A stretch of 64,000 bases of DNA from Physella acuta (lineage: Eukaryota > Mollusca > Gastropoda > Physidae), in assembly GCF_028476545.1 (NCBI RefSeq), contig NW_026731909.1:80001-144000 (forward strand), read 5' to 3'. The notes beneath the pieces are model-generated. The model saw nothing but the letters and a program-made list of their open reading frames with translations. It was not told where the DNA came from and searched no databases. How positions within the stretch are numbered: position 1 is the stretch's first letter; every line of letters begins with the position of its first letter. The position numbers and the translations under genes were made by a program. Of this stretch, positions 1-9,599 are shown in pieces.

Positions 1-275
1 TTTACAGTGACATGTGTTAAAACAACATGTGCGTTACATAGTTTGTCCAGATTGTCTCCAAGAAACTAATGTCACTTTTTTAAAAATTATGTTTTTTTAC
101 AACTCCTATGACCGTCCATTATTTCTCCAACAGTTTATCCACATTGCTTCAAAACAATATCAACGCTTTACTGATTTTCGTTTAGATAACTGTTGTTTTT
201 TTTTTTACGAACAACATTATTTAAAAGGGCTGTAATTTCCCACGAGTTTTAATTAAGTCCTCCCGTTATCCTCAC

Positions 276-3200
276 CTTTTCTCGTTGCCGACGTCACTGA
301 CTTGATTACCTTTCCTCCGGCTGGTCTCTGGCATAATCAGCTTACACACCGTGAAGGTGGCGGGGGCGGACAGGAGCATGGCACCGATGATCAGATCGAT
401 GGAGATCTGAAACCATTTTGATTGATTCTATGAACTCACACTTTAAAAAAAACAGGTCGTACATTTGTAATATTTTAACTGAATAAGTCATTAGACACAT
501 CTTACAACAATCTGAAATTCTAAATAAATGCTTAAATTAATCATTACAAGTTTAACTGTCAGTTACGTAGACCTTATACGATTGGAGTTCTTGTGAGTTA
601 AGTTTTCCTTTTTTCATCTAATACGGCTGGTAAGTAGGTAACCAACCAGTTCTATGGCTCATGCAGGTTTTATTGAGCCGTAGAACTGGTTGGTGACGTA
701 CTTACCAGCCCTGTTGTATAAGTTTTTTTTTGCATAATAAAAATAATTCTATTTTCATGTAACTGTAGAAGTATTAGTCAAGTTTTAAATTGTTCTACGT
801 TCATCTAATAATAGAACGTCACACGCCCTCCCCCACGTTCATCTAATAATAGAACGTCACACGTACCCCGTGATCATCTAATAATAGAACGACTCACGTA
901 CCCCCATTTTGGCGAGAATGGCCAGGTAAGCGCTGCCCAGTGAAGAGAAACAGGAAGTGATGACCAAAAAAAGCTGGGATTTGGTCAGTCCGCCCAGGTA
1001 CGGGCGGAAAGCAGTCAGGGCCGTAATCTGATGAGGCACATATACATACATATTTATTACATGCAAATGTCATATGATGATAAATTGTATTACAAAACAT
1101 TGGTATATTAATAGCACTTCAAATCGTTGTATTCAAAGGTAAATCAGCCATAGTCTAGAAGTCATTTAATTAGCCCTATTCTGAAGACCTAACCATTCCA
1201 TAAGCCCTATACTAATACACTTACCTCTCCCATTAGCCCAATTTTTAACGACTTTAGCCCCATTCTAAATTACTGACCCAGCCAATTGCACATTTCTAAT
1301 CAAAAAGCAACTATCCAGTTAGCCCTTTTTTTTTCTCCTTAGTCCTTTACTGAAAACACTCCTCCCATTAGCCCTAGTCTAAAAGACTCACCTCTCCCAT
1401 TAGCCCTAGTCTAAAAGACTCCCCCCTACCATTAGCCCTAGTCTAAAAGACTCCCCCCTCCCATTAGCCCTAGTCTAAAAGACTCCCCCCTCCCATTAGC
1501 CCTAGTCTAAAAGACTCCCCCCTCCCATTAGCCCTAGTCTAAAAGACTCACCCCTCCCATTAGCCCTAGTCTAAAAGACTCACCTCTCCCATTAGCCCTA
1601 TTCTAAAAGACTCCCCCCTACCATTAGCCCTAGTCTAAAAAACCCACCCCCCATTAGCCCTATTCTAAAAAACCCACCCCCCATTAGCCCTATTGTAAAA
1701 GACTCACTCCCCCATTAGCCCTATTCTAAATAACTCACCCCCATTAGCCCTATTGTAAAAGACTCCCCCTCCACCCATTAGCTCTATTCTAGAAGACTCA
1801 CCCCCTCCATGAAGGTCCCCGCCGCTACAGCCATAGACTCCACGGGCGTGGTGTCCAGGATAAAGTTGAGAAAAGATCCCATGCTGTTGACCACAAACTG
1901 CATGGCACCACAGTAGTAGAGCAGGGTCATGATGCCGTTGGTGAAGAATAGTAGTGGTAGCGCCTGGAAGGGTTAACAGGATCGTGGTAGGCTGGGTGGT
2001 AGTTGACAGAGGGGTGGGTAGATGCTGGGTGGTAGTTGACAGAGGGATGGGTGGATGATGGGTGGTAATTGACAGAGGGGTGGGTGGATGATGGGTGGGT
2101 GGTTGGGTTGACGGATATATGGGTGGATGGTTAGGTTGAGAAATTAAAGGATGGAAGAATGGATGGATGGTTGGATGGTTAGTTGTTTGGTTGGTTAGAT
2201 GGTCGGTTGGATGGTTGGATAGGTGAATAGCTAGCTAGATGTATAGTTGGATTGTTGGATTGTTGGATTTCTGGATTGTAGCTTTGTTGGTTTGTTGGTT
2301 TGTTGGTTTGTTGGTTTGTTGGTTTGTTGCTTTGTTGCTTTGTTGCTTTGTTGCTTTGTTGCTTTGTTACTTTGTTGCTTTGTTTCTTTGTCGGATTGAC
2401 GTATTGTCGGATTGTTGGATTGTTTGATTGTTGGTTTTTTGGATTGTTGGCTTTGTCGAATTGTTTGATTGTTGGATGGTTAGGTTGTTGGATTGTTGGA
2501 TTGTTGGTTTGTTGGATGATTGGATAACTACATAGTTGGATGACCGTATGGTTGGATAGTTGGATGGTTGAATGGTTAGATAGTTGGATGGTTGAATGGT
2601 TGAATGATGAGATAGCTGGATAGTTCGATTGATCTATAGATGAACGGAAGCACCTACCCCAAACACGAAGTAATGCTCATTGTACCCAGGCCCAAACAGC
2701 ATGGCGGAACCAGCCGCCGAGTTGCCGAAGAACTCCTCGAATCTAGTCTGTACCCACATGACGCAGTCCTTGCCAAACTGCCATTTCAGCACGAACAGTG
2801 CCAGAATAAACTGCAGGCCCAGGCTCCAGATGATGGTGTGGTAGTTCACCTGGTACAGGTAGAAAACAGAACATGACTACGTCAATAATTTTAATTCACC
2901 CTACTGAAGGAGTCCTAGGCAGAGGCGTAGCGAAGGGGATACATATGTCCCCGGGCGCCGACCTTAGGGGGCGCCAAAATGGGTTGGAAAAACAAATTAA
3001 AATCTCATTTTAGCTGCAGTTTTGAATTATAAAAAATATAAAAATATATGGGGGGGGGGGTGCAAATGGAAAGTATGAGGGGAAGGGTGCAAGTTGAAAG
3101 TTTGTGGGGAAGGGGGGTGCAAATTGAAAATTCAAAAGTTGTTCCCGAAGGGGGCGCCAAATTGAAAGTTTTTCCACGGGCGCCGTGAAGGGTCGCTACG

Positions 3201-6200
3201 CCTCTGGTCCTAGGTATCTTTCACCAACAATTGTGTTGAGATTTTAATGATTTCTTTAAAATGAGCAGCTGTAATGTTACACTCTTGATTTAGTATATTT
3301 AGCCTCGTGTTTTCTTTGCTTTTCAAATCGCTTTGATTAACAAGACTTGTTAGTTATTGTTGTAGTTTTATAAGAGACGGGGTGGTCGAATGGTAGAGCT
3401 TTGGACCGCGAACCCTAAATTCTCCAGTGTCCAGTATCCACCCAGCTCTGATTGTTACCTGATTCACATTAGACAAAGTAAAGACCTCTAGGCATAATGC
3501 TGACCACACTAATTCTTCACACGTAACTGAAACAGGTGAACTCTACTTCACCTATCTTATCGACCGTTTAAGAGGCTACGTTACTGTTTTATTGCAGGTT
3601 TTAAGATAGTAGCTTTATTTCTTTTTTTTTTTTAAAGGACATCGCACATCTGCTAACAGTTGAATCCCGTGCTTAAGTCTGCAGTACTTTTTTGAGTCCC
3701 CTTCAGAGTTTCTTCCAGGCATCTCTTTGGGATGCCCCCCCCCCCCACCGAATAAAGTCTACCCCCCCCCCCCCCCCCATCGAAATGGAATTTATATAGA
3801 AAATATATACTTTTAACAGTGTCCGCCCCCCCCCCCTCCCCCGGAAATTTGAGTCCACCACCCGAAAATTTCAAATGCACCCCCGGAGAAAAAAGTCTGG
3901 TGGGCACCTGACTCGCGGTTTGGCATTGTGTTGACTAGAGAAAAGGGCAAAGTTTACTTCATAGACCCCAAGACTGAGAGGGTAACTGCATACTTTTTCC
4001 ATTGTATCTATTTTAAGATTTGAACATCAATTCTCCGTGTTACCTTGCTGGGTTTGGTGGACATGAGGAAACAGATGAGCAGTATGATGACCATCCCAGG
4101 GACTGACCGCAGGTTGCTGGGGTCTTTGATGGCCTGGTCAATGATGATCCACGCCATCAGACCGGTGACACCGCCGTACAGGGCCCTGGGGAGAGATCAG
4201 GGGGGGGGGGGTTAGGGCTGGGATGTACAGCAGTTTGTGGGGTCAGTGGCGTATTCAGGAGTGGGTGGGTAGGTGAGGGGGTGGGTGTGTGAGGGGGTGG
4301 GTGGGTGAGGGGGTGGGTGAGGGGGTGGGTGAGGGGGTGGGTGGGTAGGTATGTGAATGGGTGGGTGAGTGGGTGTGTGGGTGGATGGGTGGGTGAGTGT
4401 GTTTGTGAGTGTGTGTGTGATTGGGTGATTGGGTGGGTGGGTGGGTGAGGGTGTGGGTGAGGGGGTGGGTGGGTGGGTGGGTGAGGGGGTGGGTGAGGGG
4501 GTGGGTGGGTAGGCATGTGAATGGGTGGGTGAGTGGGTGGATGGGTGGGTGAGTGTGTTTGTGAGTGTGTGTGTGATTGGGTGATTGGGTGGGTGGGTGG
4601 GTGAGTGAGTTTGTGAGTGGGTGGGTGTGTGAGTGGGTGAGTGGGTGGGTGAGGGGGTTGAGTTAGTGGTTGGGTGGGTGGGTGAGTAGGTGAGTGGGTG
4701 GGTGGGTGTGTGTGAGTGGGTGAGTGAGTGGGCGAATGGGTGGGTGACTGGGTGGAATTTGTCAAAATGTGTGCATTTGTACTCAATAGTTACTGAAAAA
4801 TGTTTAACAAGGGTACCATCTACAACAGCAATAGTGGAAGAAATTAATTTTCAAAAACTCGTTAAATAATTCACGATTTTATCATTATATGCATGTGTAT
4901 CGTATTATTTTTGCGCTAATGAACGTTGCCAAAAAAAAAAGGAAATATTTTAGTAGTCTTTTAAGTGAGCTATTTCCATTTACAAACATCAAACAATTTA
5001 ATTTTTTTTTAAAAAGTCTCGTGTTTGAATAAAAACATTCCAGTTAAAATAAAGTTTCTGCCTGAAACATTGTATCGTAATTTGCTACAAAGAGTACATC
5101 GTGCTAAACCACAAGACCTCCCAGCCGTACCCCAATGTTTGTTTTTCTTTATTTGCTCCGGCATTAACGTCTCGAGCAAATCGTATAGTGCACTTATGCC
5201 AGGCAGACTGGTGCACATTTAGTGCACCCATGGCGCCTGCCACCACCACCCGTGGGTTTTATTCGTGCATTTTCTTTCATCCCGGTGTATTGTAGTCTTG
5301 TAGTCACCTACTTCCCCATCCAACAAGAAGGGGGGAGAGGGGTGAAAGAGGGGTGAATTAAACGAGTTACAAACTCGTGTCTAGGTACCCAACTCGTGAC
5401 CTCGCAGGCTAGACCGAGCTGTTAATCTCATGTACTTTAATACATCAAACTTATATCTATTATTTTAAAATAATCGAATAGTACACCAATACATTTTTAT
5501 ATTTAAGAAATTATCTATTATGTACAATATATAACTCCACCGCATATATTGTTATATAAGAGATATTATTTATTCTTAAAAAAGCTCCTAAATTTTCTTA
5601 AATACATTTCTATTTAAGAAATTTTTCTTCTATTACTTAAAACTACAACAAGTATACTGTAGTGTAAGTAGTTATTTAATGCATAAAAATATCTAGTTCA
5701 ATTATGATATTTTCCAACATTAATTGAACTTTCTCTTTACATTTGTTAAACCCACCAGCTTCTAACCTACTCAACCACGTAGCCTCCACTCTACACTAAA
5801 CAGTGAACTCACCACCGCAGGAAAAAACGAAACGTCTTTACAAAGTGCTGGTGTCTGGGGGATAACTCTTTAGATCGGTAGATGTAAATAAATAATCGGT
5901 GGCTTCCCCTGTAGATGTGATGTCTACTGATGATGATCACGCCCAGTATGGTACACACTAGCAGTCTATGTGATCCTTCGTCACCAAATCTGCATACACG
6001 AGTTTTACACACTGATTAGTATTGTATGTTGCTTCATATGGAATACATATAAATGTGTTGTTGTTGTTTTTTTTTTATATATATATTTTTTTAAAATTTC
6101 AATTTTTTGTGTGTGATTGAAAAAAAAAGTTGTAGATATCTTCTAACCTGTAGCACATAGCAGCGATGAAATAAGCCAGGTAGCCCAAAAGCAGCACTAT

Positions 6201-6415
6201 GCTAGTCAGGTAGCCGCTGGTTTTGGCTAGCAGGTAGCCCATGGCCTTGGCCACATGTCTCCTGCTGTTGACAACAGTTCTGGAAACACAGCCGGCTCTG
6301 TCGTCGTCCTCGTCATCTTCATCGCTCCAATCGTCAACATCCGAACCTGGGTTGGTGGCGCCTTTGTCGACCTCTATAACCACTTGCGGCTGGTTAAACC
6401 CGAACCACATTGTAT

Positions 6416-6505
<90 letters not shown>

Positions 6506-7773
6506 CTATATATAGTAACGGCAAGGCAATGATTATATTTTCTTTTAAATGTATGCAGGAGTTCATGCTAATTTATGTTAAGTGTTTACTTCAAAGTATT
6601 AGTTTGCAGTACATTTACATCAATTTTTTAATACTTGTAGCCATATGTTGAAGATGATAAACTATTCTAGCGTGTAAATAAAAAAAAACAGACGTACAAA
6701 TAGACACAAATACCACACATACAACCACACATGCAAGCACACATACAAATACACATACAATCATATTCAACCATACATACAACCACACATAAAACCACAC
6801 ATAAAACCACACATGTAACCCCAAATACAACCACACATTCAACCACACATACAACCACACATACAGCTACACATACAACCAAACATGTAATCAAACGTAC
6901 AACCACACATACAACCACCCCATACCACCACACATACAACATTATATTCTACTCCAGCTAATTACTTCTCCTTTGAGCCAACCTTTTTTTCTGTTAACCA
7001 CCCAGGAATTACAAAGTTATTTCATCTCCAAAAAAAAGGTTGCAATCATTATTTCCAGCAATATACAACCCTCTTTACTTATGTACCACAACCCGCCCGA
7101 GCCTCGTTTTTATTTCTTTAAAATTGTGTGGATATTTACTTTTTTTTTAATTACCCTACCTTCTAATTTAATAGAAAGTTCCCTTTCAAACCTGAAGATG
7201 AGAACGTTTTACTGTGGTCTCGGCCTTTACTTTCCCCATAACTATTCACAGACTTGAACCCGGATTCGAACTCGAGACTTTCGGGTTAGCAGTCGTACGC
7301 TCTACCACTCAACCACGCCTACAACTCCCTTGTTTCATATCAACATCAATACTTACATGTGTTTCTTGCCGTTTCTCATCAAATACCTCCAACAATGTTC
7401 GCTTTTCATTGTATCCCTCAGTGTTATTCAACACCTTTAAATTATCGATCTCCGATTTCTGTAACAATCGATTTTCATCCTTTTCCTCGACATCCTTCTT
7501 CAAACCATGGAAGTCCCCGTTTTCCGTTGACTTTTTTAACCGGTAATCCGTCAGCCGTAAATCTTGTAGAGCTATATCTGTAGTGTTGCTGTTCGTGTTC
7601 TCAAAGACTGGCTTCAGGTCACCATTGGTGTCACCCTTATCGTGGTGATGGGTCACAGAGTCAGCCAGTTCCCTGAGGAACTCTGCCGAGTCGTGATCGC
7701 TGTAGCCGCTGTCAAGTTTGGTGCGAGTTTTAGGTCTCTGCCCAGGCGGGTTTCGATCCAGGAGCTCAGACAT
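276..7773 (-). CDS. SLC28-like concentrative nucleoside transporter, divergent, 3' end outside the window
   Basis: Eight exons join in phase on the minus strand: 7773-7357, 6389-6148, 5989-5813, 4185-4044, 2849-2658, 1963-1802, 1027-902 and 406-276, giving 529 codons with the C-terminus beyond the left edge. The start ATG at 7773 opens a hydrophilic N-terminus of about 140 residues. An acidic stretch (DDWSDEDDEDDD) follows, and then several hydrophobic segments. Family likeness is clear in GLQFILALFVLKW, LPLLFFTNGIMTLLYYCG, FRPYLGGLT and LLSAPATFTVCKLIMPE, which match the CNT core (GLQFxxGLxVxR, LPIIVFFS, RPYLADMT, MSAPxxLxxxKLxxPE). CNT proteins carry nucleosides inward with sodium or protons at the plasma membrane. 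Oddity: the nucleoside-binding QTEAP motif before RPY reads GITAL, so substrate use is doubtful. About 12 residues are also missing between exons 5 and 6. Introns are stuffed with minisatellites. Family assignment is firm; transport function is not. Confidence 0.82.
625..710. repeat. Near-perfect hairpin (foldback MITE) in the SLC28-like intron
   Basis: Arms 625-662 and 672-710 are reverse complements with about three mismatches over 37 bp, around a loop of about 10 bases. The arms start GGCTGGTAAGTA and the outer flanks (CTAATAC / GTATAAG) extend the symmetry a little. It looks like a very short foldback element. A pre-miRNA-like hairpin is an alternative but nothing specifically supports it. 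Confidence 0.7.
790..901. repeat. Three-unit tandem repeat (about 35 bp) starting at the exon 7 splice donor
   Basis: Read on the minus strand, the intron begins GTACGTGAGTCGTTCTATTA and the following two units repeat the GTTCTATTATTAGATGA core. One of them keeps an intact GGGGTACGTG donor-like start, the other is mutated (GGGCGTGTGACG). The array therefore begins at the 5' splice site of SLC28-like exon 7. Confidence 0.75.
1180..1806. repeat. 32-bp minisatellite reaching the exon 6 splice donor
   Basis: Units of 32 bp with the core ATTAGCCCTAGTCTAAAAGA recur at 1367, 1399, 1431, 1463 and onward, with degenerate copies back to about 1180. The last unit runs into SLC28-like exon 6: minus-strand ATGGAGGGGGTGAGTC (exon end plus donor) matches ATGGGAGGGGTGAGTC in other units. 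Confidence 0.9.
1975..2635. repeat. Degenerate GGATGGTT / TTGCTTTG / GGTGGTAGTTGACAGAG simple repeats
   Basis: This intron between SLC28-like exons 5 and 6 is almost entirely low-complexity. About three units of a TGGGTGGTAGTTGACAGAGG repeat come first, then GGATGGTTGGAT-type sequence, then (TTGSTTTG)n from about 2280 to 2390, then more GGATGGTT. Open frames here are artefacts. A small exon could hide in it. Confidence 0.85.
2920..3206. mobile_element. hAT-type MITE, family C copy 1 (TIR CAGAGGCGTAGCGA)
   Basis: The 287-bp element starts CAGAGGCGTAGCGA and ends TCGCTACGCCTCTG. The 8-bp flanks are identical (GTCCTAGG at 2912-2919 and 3207-3214). Eight-bp target duplications and a CAG start are hAT hallmarks. 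There is no coding capacity. It lies in the SLC28-like intron 4. Confidence 0.9.
3375..3580 (+). repeat. tRNA-derived SINE, family 1, degraded copy
   Basis: It has a tRNA-like head (GGGGTGGTCGAATGGTAGAG), then the shared body AAAGTAAAGACC...GCATAATGCTGACCACACT and ACAGGTGAACTCTACTTCACC. It is clearly the same family as the fuller copy at 26012. Confidence 0.8.
3704..3900. mobile_element. hAT-type MITE, family A, truncated copy
   Basis: Begins CAGAGTTTCTTCCAGGCATC and carries the family's C-tracts and the AAAATATATACTTTTAACAG core, ending at GAAAAAAGTCTGG without the full opposite terminus. It lies in the SLC28-like intron 4. Confidence 0.8.
4200..4756. repeat. GGGTGA/GGGTGG minisatellite
   Basis: G-rich array on the plus strand made of GGGTGGGTGA-type words, with a longer internal duplication (the block near 4330-4440 recurs near 4510-4610). 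It sits on the acceptor side of SLC28-like exon 4. The long Pro/Thr/His open frame on the minus strand is a by-product. Confidence 0.95.
6418..6501. repeat. (AT)n microsatellite
   Basis: About 80 bp of alternating TA just upstream of SLC28-like exon 2. Confidence 0.98.
6700..6940. repeat. 12-bp minisatellite ACACATACAACC
   Basis: About 20 imperfect copies of ACACATACAACC in SLC28-like intron 1. The 12-base unit keeps frames open on both strands. Confidence 0.93.
7165..7325 (-). repeat. tRNA-derived SINE, family 1, minus orientation
   Basis: The minus strand reads the tRNA-like head with a B-box-like GAGTTCGAATCCGGGTTCAA, then AAAGTAAAGGCCGAGACCAC. The TTTGAAAGGGAACTTT tail is near 7165. The middle of the body is shortened. 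Confidence 0.85.
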
Positions 7774-7857
7774 GATGGGTCAATAATTCTTTTGGCGCTG
7801 AAAATAGATTTGTATATGTTTGAGTTTGGTAGAGCCCACGGCTTCTTATAAGAAATT

Positions 7858-8035
7858 CTGCCACACAGCGCTGCCCACCCAGCTCTGCCCACCCCTCTCT
7901 GCCCACCCATCTCTGCCCACCCATCTCTGCCCACACAGCACTGGCCACCCATCTCTGTCCATACAGCACTGCCCACCCATCTCTGCCCACCCATCTCTGC
8001 CCGCCCATCTCTGCCCATCTATCTCTGCACAGCCA
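7858..8035. repeat. CTCTGCCCACCCAT minisatellite
   Basis: Roughly 13 units of a 12-14 bp CTCTGCCCACCCAT repeat lie immediately upstream of the SLC28-like start codon, in the presumed 5'UTR or promoter. Confidence 0.93.
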
Positions 8036-8464
8036 GTTTTTCCACGCAGATCAAAGTTATCTATCGACGTCGAGGTCCAATAGACCGTCAATATTCGAAA
8101 GCTAAAATGGAACTAAAATAAAAAAATCTCCTCACCCTATACATCAATAATTTTTTTTTACACTCCCACAATTACTATAAATTTAAAGCTGATTTGTTGC
8201 AATCAGTTAACACAAACAAAATCCCTTACAAGTGTTAACAGTTGTTTTCGAAACTATTTATATCTGTATTAATTTCTAAACATTTCAGGTGCGCAAGTCT
8301 ATGTTTTAAAAAACCCTAACCAATAAACATACTTGCAAAAAAATAAAATGATTTTTTTTTCTCTGCATAAAAACTACATAAATATAATTTTATTACAATA
8401 ACTTGTATTTTACAAATAATATATGATGTAATATTATAATTTTTCAACTTTACTATTTATTGAA

Positions 8465-9005
8465 AACAAAAATAGAGTGATCTCCCCTAAACTTGTTCCT
8501 AGATAAAAATTCTTTAAATTTCGCACCAAATGAACGAAAACTATGTGTGTATGGTAGCGCTGAAAATTATAACTTTATAGAGAAAACATTGATTACTTTT
8601 TTAAAAGTTAATTACAGATCTAATTTATTCATATTTTGTGTCACAGTGTATTGTCATCGAGTCTTGATCTACGTGAAACATTTACAGCAAGTCGGTCCGG
8701 TATACGTGCTTTTTATTTTTTGAGAAACATGAAATATAGAGGCCTATTCGGTTACCGGAAATCGTTCAAAAGTTCAAAGAAAAAAATTAGTATCACACCT
8801 GTATATGTAATTTCGTCAACCTAACTCGAATTGGACTCAACTTATGCACTCAATACACAGACAGACAAGGACAAAAATGCAAAACCAAGTTTTTCCGTTC
8901 TGTTAGCGGGTAAAACGTCAAAATTTGTGAAATCTCGAATTAGATTTTTTTCTTTGCAAAATAACAATACTTTCTTTATATTATGTATACGGTAAATTAA
9001 ATAGT
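8465..9005 (-). mobile_element. Unclassified interspersed repeat, family J, minus orientation
   Basis: Shares blocks in reverse complement with 33010-33690: a GGGGAGATCACT-like end, the CGTATA...GAAGTAT-like start, the CGAGATTT...AAATTT...CGTTTTAC region, the GACAGACAAGGAC primer-like part and the TTCCGGTAACCG region. No protein is recognised. Confidence 0.55.
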
Positions 9006-9054
9006 TATAAAATGTCGAAAAAAAAGGCAAAATATGTGTGATTAATTCATCACG

Positions 9055-9185
9055 AGTTTAGTTCCGGCGCTCGATTCTGTGAGACATCCTTGTCTACTCA
9101 GTTCTAATGGGTACCCGACCCGAGTTGGAGAAAGCAAAGACGCCGGGGACACGACGTGGACCACACACCACCATAGTACGCCATA
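9055..9185 (+). repeat. SINE family 1 fragment
   Basis: TCTACTCAGTTCTAATGGGTACCCGACCCGAGTTGGAGAAAGCAAAGACG is a diverged match to the middle of the family 1 SINE. Confidence 0.55.
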
Positions 9186-9205
9186 ATCTAAGCAACATAC
9201 ATCTG

Positions 9206-9541
9206 CCCTCAGGAATGCCCTCAGGAATGCCCTCAGGAATGCCCTCAGGAATGCCCTCAGGAATGCCCTCAGGAATGCCCTCAGGAATGCCCTCAGGAAT
9301 GCCCTCAGGAATGCCCTCAGGAATGCCCTCAGGAATGCCCTCAGGAATGCCCTCATGAATGCCCACAGGAATGCCCTCAGGAATGCCCTCAGGAATGCCC
9401 TCATGAATGCCCACAGGAATGCCCTCAGGAATGCCCTCAGGAATGCCCTCATGAATGCCCACAGGAATGCCCTCAGGAATGCCCTCAGGAATGCCCTCAT
9501 GAATGCCCACAGGAATGCCCTCAGGAATGCCATCAGGAATG
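9206..9541. repeat. 12-bp minisatellite GGAATGCCCTCA with 48-bp higher-order units
   Basis: First come 12-13 pure GGAATGCCCTCA units. After 9353 a 48-bp composite of four variant units (one TGAATGCCCACA plus three regular) repeats about four times. All frames without stop codons are repeat artefacts. Confidence 0.97.
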
Positions 9542-9599
9542 TCGTTATTTTGTTGATATAACGAAGGCCTACACCACCGTGTGCAATATATTTTTTTTA

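Noticed and set aside
1367-1806. CRISPR-like array of 32-bp repeats
   Set aside because: The units are directly adjacent with no unique spacers, and the setting is a eukaryotic intron.
4157-4786. 209-residue Pro/Thr/His-rich open frame
   Set aside because: Translation of the GGGTGA minisatellite; only the last few codons overlap the true exon 4 of the SLC28-like gene, and splicing at 4185 excludes the rest.
9042-9561. Long open frames on both strands (RAFL- and NAL-type repeats)
   Set aside because: They come from a 12-bp tandem unit that contains no stop in several frames; there is no splice context or codon bias.
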